A DNA stretch of 10,545 bases, from positions 1 through 10,545 of the forward strand of contig CATKZA010000023.1 in NCBI GenBank assembly GCA_949841235.1, written 5' to 3'. Made by a program: the position numbers and the translations under genes. The notes under the pieces are model-generated. The model did not search any database. It saw only the letters and a program-made list of their open reading frames with translations, and was not told the origin of the DNA. The stretch comes from an uncultured Clostridiaceae bacterium (GTDB taxonomy: Bacteria > Bacillota > Clostridia > Lachnospirales > Lachnospiraceae). Of this stretch, positions 1-6,548 are shown one piece after another. Positions within the stretch are counted from its first letter, which is position 1. Each line of letters starts with the position of its first letter.

Positions 1-2294
1 AAACTAAAGGACACGGTAAACTCTGATCCAACCCCCTGCTCGCTCGCCACTTCTATCGTGCCATTCATCATATCCACAATATTCTTCGTAATCGCCATGC
101 CCAGCCCGGTTCCTTGGATGCCGCTGGTGGTAGTATTCTCCTCCCGCTCGAAAGGCTCGAAAATATGCTTTACGAACTCCTCGCTCATGCCAACGCCCGA
201 ATCCTTGATAATGAATTGATAATTCCCATATCCCGTCTGGGCTCCCGGCTTCTCCACAATCCTGATGCTGACGGTGCCTCCCGCCGCAGTGTATTTAATT
301 GCATTGCTCACAAGGTTTAGAAGCACCTGGTTCAGCCTCAGCTTGTCGCAATAAATATCTTCATCAAGAACATCCAGCGCATCAATATACAAATCAAGCT
401 GCTTCGCACGAATATCAGCCTGCACAATATTTCGCAAGCCATTGAGAATATCTGACAGGCTGCAGGGCTTCTCCTCCAAATGCATCTTGCCGCTCTCAAT
501 CCTACTCATATCCAGCACGTCATTAATCAGGCTCAGCAAATGATTTGCCGATGTCATAATCTTTTTCAGATATTCGTTTACCTGGTCCATATTGTCAATA
601 TGGGTCACTGCCAATGTGGTAAATCCCACAATGGCATTCATGGGCGTGCGGATATCGTGGGACATGTTTGAGAGGAATACGCTCTTCGCCTTATTTGCCC
701 TATTGGCTTGCATAAGCGCATCTTCTAGCAGATTCTTCTGCTCCATCTCCCTGCGGGTTTCCTCGTCCACGCTTCGGATTCCCAGAACGATTCCCTGATC
801 CTCCACCCAGTCTCCGGTGCGCACCGCTTTCATCTGAAAATATTTCATATCCCCATTTATAATCGTGCGGTAATTAATATAAATTGCATCTTTTTCTGCC
901 AGTTCTTCTTTCAGAGCCTCTAGAGAGGCCATCTGGCGCATCATATCCCTGTCCTCGCCGTAAACATACTTCTGTATATATAGCTCCATGCTTTCTTCCA
1001 AGGAAATCTCCCCCACAAAGACGGAGCCAAAAACGGCGTTCACCTCGTCTTCCATCCGAATGGGCATGCCAACCCCTGTGTTGAGATCAAAGAAGCACAC
1101 AATATAATAATCCGTGCACAAGGCATGAACCAGTTCCATCTGATGCCTTTCATTCTTCTTCTCCAGCAACTTCTGGGCAGTGCAGTCAAGAAGAAACCTC
1201 TGGTAAAACAACTGCCCATTTTCCTCAATAAGCTTGATGTTTCCCATGACGTGAAGCAATTCCCCGTCTTCATGCCGCACCCGATACTCCAGGCTGACAT
1301 TATCTCCCACTTTATTCAATTTCTTAATGGCATCCTGAAGTTTGGCTCTATCCTCTTCCAAAACCGAAGCCGCAACCATGTCAAACCCCTGCTCTTCCAA
1401 CTCTTCCCGAGACTGATAGCCCAGAATGCTCAGAGCAGCCCGATTGACGCTGAGAATGCGAGAGCCATCCACCGTATGGCACAGCACGCCGCAATCCATG
1501 GTCGTAAAAATAGTCTCCAAACTCTGATTCTTCTGAATGATTTCCTGTTCATAAGCCCGCTCCTGGGTCACGTCAATCGCCACGCCTACCGTACCCATCA
1601 CGCTGCCATCGATATCATACAGAGGAGACTTGTATGTGGTGAGCAGTCTGGTGCCATCCCCGGTTGCAACCACCTCCTCTGAAACGAAGGTCTTTCTCTT
1701 CGTCATGACCTCATTTTCAGATTCTATGCAGGCAGGATCATCCTGCTCCACATCCCAGATATAGGCATGACCGCGCCCCTCCACCTGCTCCTTGGTCTTA
1801 TTTACCGTCTTGCAGAAACTATCATTTACCTTTTTATGTATCCCGTTTTTATCCTTATACCAAATCAAGTTTGGAACGCCATTGATCGTGGCCTCCAGAT
1901 AATGACTCGTCTGCCAGTAATCCTTCTCCCGCTTGTAGTTCTGCTGCCATCTCAGAAACCGAAATTTGATTTCCTCATCCGACATGGGCATCCTCCACAT
2001 ATCCTGAATCTCTGACATGAACCCTGCCAAAAGGGGCATCTGTCCATCCTCTGCCAGCACAATGATTTGGGCGCCCTCTTTTTTACTGGAAGAAAGCAGC
2101 CTCAGCGCCTCCTCCTCAGCACCTTCCTGCAGGCCGGCCAAAATCACGTCCGCCTTGGCTGCCAGCGTCTCCTTCGGACTTTGGCTCACAGAAAATTCGT
2201 GGGTAAAATGCTCCAGCGGAGACATTTCCTGTATAATTTCAAGTATTCTGCCATAATGGCCTGTCAAATAGAAATGAACATGACAATGGTACAT
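1..2294 (-). CDS. PAS-containing sensor histidine kinase, probably hybrid; 3' end cut by window edge
   Basis: Cytoplasmic-type sensor kinase; no signal peptide or obvious membrane segment in the 764 residues visible. Residues ~1-120 resemble a receiver fold but have A-G-L where the phosphoacceptor Asp would be expected (ADVILAGL), so it is probably a pseudo-receiver. Three PAS-like segments follow: ~128-250 (ATINGVPNLIWYKDKNG, ending VAIDVTQER), ~258-380 (ETIFTTMDCG...) and a divergent one at ~385-510. A short coiled stretch leads to the HisKA H-box, SHDIRTPMNA, with His546. The ATPase domain shows an N-box (LVSNAIKYT, Asn664), G1 (DSGVGM, Asp698) and G2 (GTGLGM, from Gly728). The frame is still open at base 1. 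Relatives in this family usually continue into one or more receiver domains, hence 'hybrid' (inference). The start ATG follows GGGAGG at 2303-2308 with 8 nt spacing, and the MYHCH start matches my memory of Lachnospiraceae homologues. Ligand unknown. No partner regulator is visible. Confidence 0.93.
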   Translation of the reverse strand, partial: MYHCHVHFYLTGHYGRILEIIQEMSPLEHFTHEFSVSQSPKETLAAKADVILAGLQEGAEEEALRLLSSSKKEGAQIIVLAEDGQMPLLAGFMSEIQDMWRMPMSDEEIKFRFLRWQQNYKREKDYWQTSHYLEATINGVPNLIWYKDKNGIHKKVNDSFCKTVNKTKEQVEGRGHAYIWDVEQDDPACIESENEVMTKRKTFVSEEVVATGDGTRLLTTYKSPLYDIDGSVMGTVGVAIDVTQERAYEQEIIQKNQSLETIFTTMDCGVLCHTVDGSRILSVNRAALSILGYQSREELEEQGFDMVAASVLEEDRAKLQDAIKKLNKVGDNVSLEYRVRHEDGELLHVMGNIKLIEENGQLFYQRFLLDCTAQKLLEKKNERHQMELVHALCTDYYIVCFFDLNTGVGMPIRMEDEVNAVFGSVFVGEISLEESMELYIQKYVYGEDRDMMRQMASLEALKEELAEKDAIYINYRTIINGDMKYFQMKAVRTGDWVEDQGIVLGIRSVDEETRREMEQKNLLEDALMQANRANKAKSVFLSNMSHDIRTPMNAIVGFTTLAVTHIDNMDQVNEYLKKIMTSANHLLSLINDVLDMSRIESGKMHLEEKPCSLSDILNGLRNIVQADIRAKQLDLYIDALDVLDEDIYCDKLRLNQVLLNLVSNAIKYTAAGGTVSIRIVEKPGAQTGYGNYQFIIKDSGVGMSEEFVKHIFEPFEREENTTTSGIQGTGLGMAITKNIVDMMNGTIEVASEQGVGSEFTVSFS

Positions 2295-2432
2295 ATCTGG
2301 CTCCTCCCTATAATTTGCATAGTATTTGTCTAGCAGGATACAAATTTCATCAAAACCACTCCGGAACATGCAATATGGCCTGCATGCCCTCACTCTGCCA
2401 TCGCAAAAAACGTACAACTCACTATTATCACT

Positions 2433-2461
2433 ATTCTAACAAGACCTTTTGACGATGTCAA
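2433..2461 (-). promoter_or_regulatory. Sigma-A promoter of the PAS histidine kinase
   Basis: On the minus strand TTGACA (2456-2461) and TAGAAT (2433-2438) are separated by exactly 17 nt. Predicted transcription starts near 2426, giving a leader of about 130 nt before the ATG at 2294. That leader is unusually long and stays open in the kinase frame (see findings). Confidence 0.75.
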
Positions 2462-2465
2462 TATG

Positions 2466-2487
2466 AAAAACAATGATACGATTGGTT
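2466..2487 (-). terminator. Weak terminator-like hairpin after the CAP/FN3 gene
   Basis: About 20 nt past the stop codon of the secreted protein, the minus strand reads AACCAAT, a 6-nt loop, then ATTGTTT running into a T tract. The stem is 7 bp with one mismatch and AT-rich, so stability is low. It sits just upstream of the kinase promoter, a sensible place for a terminator, but it is only a candidate. Confidence 0.25.
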
Positions 2488-2508
2488 CTAAATGGCAATT
2501 CGCTAAAA

Positions 2509-4560
2509 TTATCGAATCAGAATCTTTTTAGTCTTTCCACTGCCAATATAAAATTTCCCTCTCTCTTTTTTATACGCCTTCACGGTGAAGAAATAGCGCG
2601 TACCCGGTTTCAGTTTCTTGGAAAAACTGGTTTTCTTCGTCCTCTTCAGTTTCTTCCAGACAGCCTTTTTCCCCTTTTTATAATACACTTCATATCCCGT
2701 GGCACCCTTCACCTTGCTCCATTTTAAACCGACCTTTCCCTTTTTCGCCGATATGCGGAACTTCACAGTTTCTGGCTTGGTAGCAGTGTAGACGGACGCA
2801 AATGCCTTGCTGACAATGCGCTTGCCATTCTCTGTCCGATATGCTTTGACGGCAAATCGGTAGCCGGTGGCTGGCTTTAATTTCTTCACCGTATAAGAAC
2901 TATTTCCGGCCGCCACTGCACCAATCTGATTCCATTGCTTCCCTTTACTGTTGTACTGGTACAGAAGATACCCTTGCGCCTGAGGAACCCTTCCCCAACT
3001 TAATTTGATGCGATTCTTCTCCGATGCCGCCCTGACCCCGGAAACGCCAGAGATCACCCCCACCGGATTAGAGGTTCCCGTGCCATCTGGGTTCAGCGTG
3101 GGAGAAGGCGATGCAGAAGGTTTTGGCACTGCCGAAGCAGAAGCCGTCGGAGACGGAAGGGGAGTTGCAGAAGCAGCGGCCGTTGGAAGCGGGGTCGCAG
3201 AAGCAGCAACCGTTGGAAGCGGGGTCTGGACTGATGATGAGCCAGCCACCTTGATAGACAATTCCGCCGTGATGGCGCTATCTGACTTTAGGGATGCGGT
3301 AATCACTGCATCGCCTGAGCCCTTCAGCGTAATCTTACCCTGATCATCCACCTGGGCCACGGAAGGCATGCTGCTTTGATAGGTAAAATTAGTATTCAGC
3401 AGCATCGGCTTGCTATTTTCAAACTCCTCATTGCTGTGGTAAATATCCATGCTGATCTGCTGATTGATGTCAGATTCGGCAAACTGCTTCTCTCCCTCTG
3501 TCTGCAGATGCAGAAAGGATTTCTTGATCGAAACCTTCCGCACTGCCAGACTGTCTTCTACCTTGACGGTTCCCGACGGCGCCGCATTGTCAAAGAACTG
3601 AACCCAGTTCCAGATGCCCTCGCTATCCCGGAAGCATCCAACACCAATGCTGGTCACTTCCTGGTCCATGATATTGGCATGATGCCCCGGAGAACCCATC
3701 CATGCGTCCATCACTGCCTTCGGACTGGGGTATCCTACCGCAATATTTTCCGATTTGCGCGTGCCACGGCTGGAAGCCGTAAAGCATTTGCTGCCATCGG
3801 GCCTGGTGTGGCTGTAATACAATGAAATCTCTGCGGCGCGCTGCATTGCCACGTCAAGGAGCGTCTCATCAAGCTTCAAGGGCGCAAGCCCCTCCTCGGC
3901 CCGTGCCTGATTCACCAGAGCAGCAATCTGGCTGGCGTAGGCATAGCCTTCTGTCCCTTGGATTTCCACAGTCACGGCATCCGAAACATTTCCCCCATTG
4001 TCACCCCCGGAGCTGCCCTGCAAAGCAGAGTAGATGGAATCCGCGCTCTGCCGCCCGGACAGAACTTTCTGCACGCAGTTATTGCCATCAATCAGCACTG
4101 TGGTAGGGAACGAACCAATATTGACGCCCAACTCCAAGCCGATATCGCAGTATTCATTCCAAATGCGGTTGTTGGTATAGCCAGAGTCATCATAGCAGAA
4201 TATCATATCCTGGCATCCGTATGTCTGGCCAAATGCCTTGGTAGACTCCAGGGACGCTTTATTGCACTCCACAAAGATCACCCGGATTTCGCCGCTGCCA
4301 ATCCACTTGCTGCCAGCAATGTCCTTTACCGTTCCCTGGGTAATGCCGCAATTGGTCTTTCCAAAGATCAGCACGGTGGGCTGGCCGGGCTTTACCTTGG
4401 TAGAAACATCCGTGTCATCAATAGCCGTCAAGTGACAGTCGGGATTGGACACCTGATCCTGAGCCAAGACTCTCGACGTCCCCATATTGTCCGAGAATGA
4501 AAATAGGACAAGAAAAAATAATACCGGAAACAACAACAAACGATAAAAACGTCTCTCCAT
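2509..4560 (-). CDS. Secreted modular protein: thioredoxin-like, CAP, Ig-like and two FN3 domains
   Basis: 683 residues. A signal peptide (basic MERRFYR, then a Leu/Phe core to ~25, likely cleaved near VLAQ) indicates export. Residues ~50-178 look like a thioredoxin fold (PTVLIFGK, SFPTTVLIDG with a cis-Pro-like P152), but the active-site loop is NCGIT, a single Cys rather than CxxC. Residues ~208-324 are a CAP/SCP (YkwD-like) domain with LVNQARAEEGL, SHTRPDG, SENIAVG, SPGHHANIM and GVGCF. Residues ~340-438 fit a Big_2-like Ig domain (SVAQVDDQGKITLKGSGDAVITA). Residues ~446-495 are a Pro/Ala/Ser/Thr linker with 10-residue repeats, followed by FN3 modules at ~508-594 and ~598-683. The second FN3 is very Lys-rich, and there is no LPxTG motif, so retention may be by charge or the protein may be released. 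The ATG at 4560 is preferred: GGAGG at 4569-4573 sits 8 nt away, while the in-frame TTG at 4566 is only 2 nt from it. Biological role unknown. Confidence 0.9.
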   Translation of the reverse strand: MERRFYRLLLFPVLFFLVLFSFSDNMGTSRVLAQDQVSNPDCHLTAIDDTDVSTKVKPGQPTVLIFGKTNCGITQGTVKDIAGSKWIGSGEIRVIFVECNKASLESTKAFGQTYGCQDMIFCYDDSGYTNNRIWNEYCDIGLELGVNIGSFPTTVLIDGNNCVQKVLSGRQSADSIYSALQGSSGGDNGGNVSDAVTVEIQGTEGYAYASQIAALVNQARAEEGLAPLKLDETLLDVAMQRAAEISLYYSHTRPDGSKCFTASSRGTRKSENIAVGYPSPKAVMDAWMGSPGHHANIMDQEVTSIGVGCFRDSEGIWNWVQFFDNAAPSGTVKVEDSLAVRKVSIKKSFLHLQTEGEKQFAESDINQQISMDIYHSNEEFENSKPMLLNTNFTYQSSMPSVAQVDDQGKITLKGSGDAVITASLKSDSAITAELSIKVAGSSSVQTPLPTVAASATPLPTAAASATPLPSPTASASAVPKPSASPSPTLNPDGTGTSNPVGVISGVSGVRAASEKNRIKLSWGRVPQAQGYLLYQYNSKGKQWNQIGAVAAGNSSYTVKKLKPATGYRFAVKAYRTENGKRIVSKAFASVYTATKPETVKFRISAKKGKVGLKWSKVKGATGYEVYYKKGKKAVWKKLKRTKKTSFSKKLKPGTRYFFTVKAYKKERGKFYIGSGKTKKILIR
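3131..3226. repeat. Imperfect 30-bp tandem repeats encoding the TPLPT-AASA linker
   Basis: Two near-identical 30-bp units lie at 3167-3196 and 3197-3226 (differing at two bases), with a diverged copy at 3131-3166. On the coding (minus) strand each unit encodes a 10-residue TPLPTxAASA block, forming the flexible linker between the Ig-like and FN3 domains of the secreted protein. Copy number may vary between strains by slippage (inference). Confidence 0.85.
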
Positions 4561-4617
4561 TTGCAAATCCTCCTAATCGCAAATCATATTGATACAAAAC
4601 TAACTTCCTAAATGATA

Positions 4618-4646
4618 ATTATAATCTACAATCCCGCATAATTCAA
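4618..4646 (-). promoter_or_regulatory. Probable promoter of the secreted CAP/FN3 protein
   Basis: Minus-strand TTGAAT (4641-4646), 17 nt, then perfect TATAAT (4618-4623). The -35 matches 4 of 6 consensus bases. The predicted start near 4611 gives a leader of about 50 nt before the ATG at 4560. Confidence 0.6.
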
Positions 4647-4652
4647 CAAAAA

Positions 4653-4694
4653 ACCTGCGCTATTTCTTCCTATACCTGCACTATTTCCTCCTCT
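4653..4694. repeat. Two tandem imperfect 21-bp repeats
   Basis: Copies at 4653-4673 and 4674-4694 match at 18 of 21 bases; each begins ACCTGC and contains CTATTTC. They lie between the promoter of the minus-strand secreted protein and the truncated kinase remnant on the plus strand. No function is evident. Confidence 0.7.
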
Positions 4695-4732
4695 GGTCCC
4701 TACGTTTATGGCTTTTATCATCTTGATGGATG

Positions 4733-5094
4733 GGGAGACACCAATACCGGACATTGCAGGAGCACTTGAACCAGACCGCCGGGTTGCGCCACGACTTCCG
4801 CCACTCTGTACGGCTACTCGCCGCCCTGGCAGACAGGGGGGATATTCACAGCATTCGGATGCATCTGGCAGAATACAATACCCAGTTGGCAGAAAATGCA
4901 TCTGTCAGGTACTGCTCCAATGCCGCACTGAAAGCCCTGCTGGGCTATTAAAGGATGGATACCTCTCAACCAAGCACAGCGGAAAAGGTACCGGCCTGGC
5001 CTCCATCTCCGCCATCGCAGAAAAGCACCATGGATATGTACAAATCTCCAACAACAATAGGGAGTTCTTCGTAGATGTGGTGTTAAAAATATGA
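4733..5094 (+). pseudogene. Remnant of a GHKL-type sensor histidine kinase, internally deleted
   Basis: Two pieces of one kinase lie in different frames. 4733-4951 encodes the dimerisation/phosphoacceptor region (HQYRTLQEHLNQTAG, then LRHDFRHSVRLLAAL, the H-box style of AgrC/LytS-like GHKL kinases, then a helical stretch through NAALKALLGY), ending at TAA. From about 4950, in the frame one base back, comes the end of the ATPase domain (KDGYLSTKHSGKGTGLAS, with GKGTGL as G2 box, finishing in VDVVLKI and a TGA at 5092-5094). The roughly 100 residues expected between, with the N- and G1-boxes, are missing. The N-terminal membrane sensor is also gone, and an in-frame TGA at 4724 closes the reading frame upstream. 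No LytTR-type partner regulator is adjacent. It should not make a working kinase. Confidence 0.85.
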
Positions 5095-5110
5095 TCCCAT
5101 CCCTATATTA

Positions 5111-5515
5111 CTACTCTTCTCCCATTAACGCATTTTCAACAGCCTTCTTTATGACAATGCTTGAATTTGTCGCCCCGGATACCTCGTCAACATCTATCTT
5201 CTGCTCTTCCACGATTCTGTCTGCAACAATTTCCGCAGGGCTTCCACGCCCGTTTTCATGCTCCAAAATATCAATGTTTGTGATCACTCCGTTCCGTACC
5301 GTAACTTCTACTTTGGCATAAACAAAATCCACGTCATATTCCCCAGCAAAAACTCCATCGGGGATACGGGAAAGATCTATGTCGTTAAAAACCGTTTCCT
5401 TTACTGCCTTTTTATAATCCGCCACATTTTTCAAATAAACGGCCGCAACAAGCAAGCCAATAAGGAAAAGAAGCATTGCCGCAAACATCATAATTCTTTT
5501 TGGGGATAATTTCAT
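5111..5515 (-). CDS. Membrane-anchored FMN-binding domain protein
   Basis: 134 residues: a short basic N-terminus, one membrane segment at ~7-27, then an extracytoplasmic FMN_bind domain (~53-130). The domain begins DGVFAGEYD, continues through VEVTVRNGVITNIDI, and ends with DEVSGATNSS. The D-x-x-S-G-A-T motif matches the signal used by ApbE-type flavin transferases, with Thr116 the expected site of covalent FMN attachment, so this is probably a small surface flavoprotein passing electrons (family knowledge; partner unknown). The ATG at 5515 is chosen over an in-frame GTG at 5524 because GAGAGG (5524-5529) overlaps the GTG and lies 8 nt before the ATG. It follows the TetR gene by 26 bp on the same strand, so the two are likely co-transcribed. 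It converges with the kinase remnant 16 bp away. Confidence 0.88.
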   Translation of the reverse strand: MKLSPKRIMMFAAMLLFLIGLLVAAVYLKNVADYKKAVKETVFNDIDLSRIPDGVFAGEYDVDFVYAKVEVTVRNGVITNIDILEHENGRGSPAEIVADRIVEEQKIDVDEVSGATNSSIVIKKAVENALMGEE

Positions 5516-5541
5516 TTTAGACACCTCTCAATCATTTTCAC

Positions 5542-6186
5542 TCACAATTCTCTCTCCTTCGTCGTGATCGAATGATACACAAGAGAAAACCCGTATTCCA
5601 AAAATTGCTTTTTCGATAAACCCATCGACTTCTTAATATATTCTTCTTTTTTTGCGGCAAGCTGAATGATTCCGGACAGCATGCCCCAGAAATTAAATAT
5701 GGCAGGCATAATTTCCAAATCACTGCGCAGCTCCCCCTGCTCCATGCCTGATAGCAAGAAATCTTTTATCTTCTCATTGATTTCTTCCCCGATATGATAG
5801 ATCTCCTTTTCTTCCGGCGGACAGCCGCGGCTCTCGAAATCAATGTTGATTTTATCCAGCAACATCCTGAAATAAAAGGGAAATTCTTCCTGATATTGTA
5901 CCAGTCCCCGGCAGATAAGGCGGTATCTCGCTTCTGTGCTTTCGTGCTGTGCCAGCGCAGAGGATATATAGTCATAAAGCTTTTTCATGCTGTTCAACAC
6001 CAAAATACTGACGATCTCCTCTTTATTTTCAAAATATACATACAAGGTCGCTTTGCTGTATCCGGCGGCTCTCGCTATATCATCCATAGAAGTCGCAGCA
6101 ATTCCCTTTTCCAAAAATAATGCGGATGCCGCAGACGCTATGTTTTCCCGATGTACGCTTCTAGGCTCTTTCTTTCTCCGTCCCAT
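5542..6186 (-). CDS. TetR/AcrR-family transcriptional regulator
   Basis: 214 residues. The N-terminal helix-turn-helix lies at ~12-58: IASAASALFLEKGIAATSMD, then DIARAAGYSKATLYVYFENKEE, a textbook TetR recognition region. The remainder is the helical ligand/dimer domain (e.g. FPFYFRMLLDKINIDFESRG, MEQGELRSDLEI), with no recognisable ligand signature. The start ATG is preceded by AGGAGG (6192-6197). It is the first gene of a two-gene unit with the FMN_bind protein, and its promoter lies inside a perfect inverted repeat, so autorepression is likely. The inducer is unknown. The pairing suggests that it controls the flavoprotein gene, but distant targets are possible. Confidence 0.93.
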   Translation of the reverse strand: MGRRKKEPRSVHRENIASAASALFLEKGIAATSMDDIARAAGYSKATLYVYFENKEEIVSILVLNSMKKLYDYISSALAQHESTEARYRLICRGLVQYQEEFPFYFRMLLDKINIDFESRGCPPEEKEIYHIGEEINEKIKDFLLSGMEQGELRSDLEIMPAIFNFWGMLSGIIQLAAKKEEYIKKSMGLSKKQFLEYGFSLVYHSITTKEREL

Positions 6187-6201
6187 GTGTCCCTCCTGAC
6201 A

Positions 6202-6226
6202 ATAATTAAACTCATGGTTTAATTAT
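6202..6226. promoter_or_regulatory. Probable TetR operator, perfect 10-5-10 inverted repeat
   Basis: ATAATTAAAC (6202-6211), spacer TCATG, GTTTAATTAT (6217-6226): perfect 10-bp arms. The repeat overlaps the -10 element and start region of the TetR promoter and ends 15 bp before the tetR ATG, the usual place for an autoregulatory TetR site. Binding is inferred. Confidence 0.8.
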
Positions 6227-6250
6227 ATGGGTAGCATTTTATCTTGTCAA
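6222..6250 (-). promoter_or_regulatory. Consensus promoter of the tetR-FMN_bind unit
   Basis: Minus-strand TTGACA (6245-6250), 17 nt, TATAAT (6222-6227): both hexamers are perfect. The -10 overlaps the inverted repeat at 6202-6226, so a bound regulator would block RNA polymerase. Confidence 0.85.
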
Positions 6251-6300
6251 TACTTTGGGCAGCAAAATCCTTTTTTATTTTATGTATAATTGTTACTATT

Positions 6301-6378
6301 CACAGCTATTTCTAGAAATAGACTAGAATTGTTGTGCTTGCACATAAGATTCTGGTTCTTTTCTAGAAATACGCTGTG
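6301..6378. repeat. Left internal hairpin of the MITE-like element
   Basis: CACAGC plus a TATTTCTAG run (from 6301) pairs with CTAGAAATA, one bulged C, then GCTGTG (ending 6378). Inside, AGAAT (6325-6329) pairs with ATTCT (6349-6353), and TGTGC/GCACA (6333-6344) closes a 2-nt apical gap. 6307-6320 is also a perfect 14-bp palindrome centred on CTAG, and its 10-bp core recurs at 6360-6369. Confidence 0.7.
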
Positions 6379-6381
6379 GAG

Positions 6382-6471
6382 GCTGTTCATCCCATCATAA
6401 GATAGACAAAGCCGCATAGCGGCGACCGATGCCGTCAGGCAGCGGGTCTATCGCATGATGAGAGGAACGGC
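6382..6471. repeat. Right internal hairpin of the MITE-like element
   Basis: 26-nt arms at 6382-6407 and 6446-6471 are complementary at 21 of 26 positions, including unbroken GATAGAC/GTCTATC nearest the loop. The 38-nt loop contains a perfect small hairpin, GCCGC-ATA-GCGGC (6411-6423), and GCC-GTCA-GGC (6431-6440). The loop is clearly more GC-rich than its surroundings. Confidence 0.7.
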
Positions 6472-6514
6472 TGTGAATAGTAACGTATAATTTGAGCGGG
6501 AATATCATTAAGAT

Positions 6515-6543
6515 TTGACATTTTGCGGTCAGAGACTTATAAT
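6515..6543 (+). promoter_or_regulatory. Consensus promoter of blaI-blaR1
   Basis: TTGACA (6515-6520), 17 nt, TATAAT (6538-6543): perfect hexamers and spacing. Predicted transcription starts near 6550, about 30 nt before the blaI ATG. Confidence 0.85.
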
Positions 6544-6548
6544 ATCCA

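Larger units (their letters stand above)
6284..6492. mobile_element. MITE-like element (193 bp) with 15-bp terminal inverted repeats and 8-bp target duplication
   Basis: The element spans 6292-6484. Its left end GTTACTATTCACAGC (6292-6306) is the exact reverse complement of its right end GCTGTGAATAGTAAC (6470-6484). The octamer GTATAATT occurs immediately outside each end (6284-6291 and 6485-6492), as expected for a target-site duplication. There is no open reading frame of note inside, so it would depend on a transposase supplied elsewhere. The interior folds into two long hairpins (listed separately). I cannot assign an insertion-sequence family; several bacterial families make 8-bp duplications. 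It separates the tetR promoter from the blaI promoter, ending 22 bp before the blaI -35. Confidence 0.8.

Noticed and set aside
1125..1682. Open frame of 185 codons on the plus strand
   Set aside because: It lies opposite the PAS region of the kinase, whose protein has clear domains; no ribosome site or recognisable product is present on the plus strand.
3131..3226. Short repeats as a CRISPR array
   Set aside because: The units are contiguous with no unique spacers and encode an in-frame protein linker.
3005..3343. Plus-strand frame rich in Gly, Ala, Glu and Val repeats
   Set aside because: It is the antisense image of the 30-bp linker repeats in the secreted protein; the repeat period of 30 keeps all frames open.
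3376..4500. Several plus-strand open frames of 94-180 codons
   Set aside because: All are antisense to the CAP/thioredoxin-like domains, which have firm motifs on the minus strand.
4626..4901. Minus-strand 91-codon frame ending in a repeated RNSAG-like pattern
   Set aside because: It is opposite the kinase remnant, and its repeat pattern is only the 21-bp DNA repeat read in translation. No promoter or ribosome site was seen.
6292..6484. The structured region as a riboswitch or ordinary terminator
   Set aside because: The exact terminal repeats and flanking octamer duplication fit insertion better. It lies upstream of the blaI promoter, outside the blaI transcript, and no hairpin is followed by a T tract.
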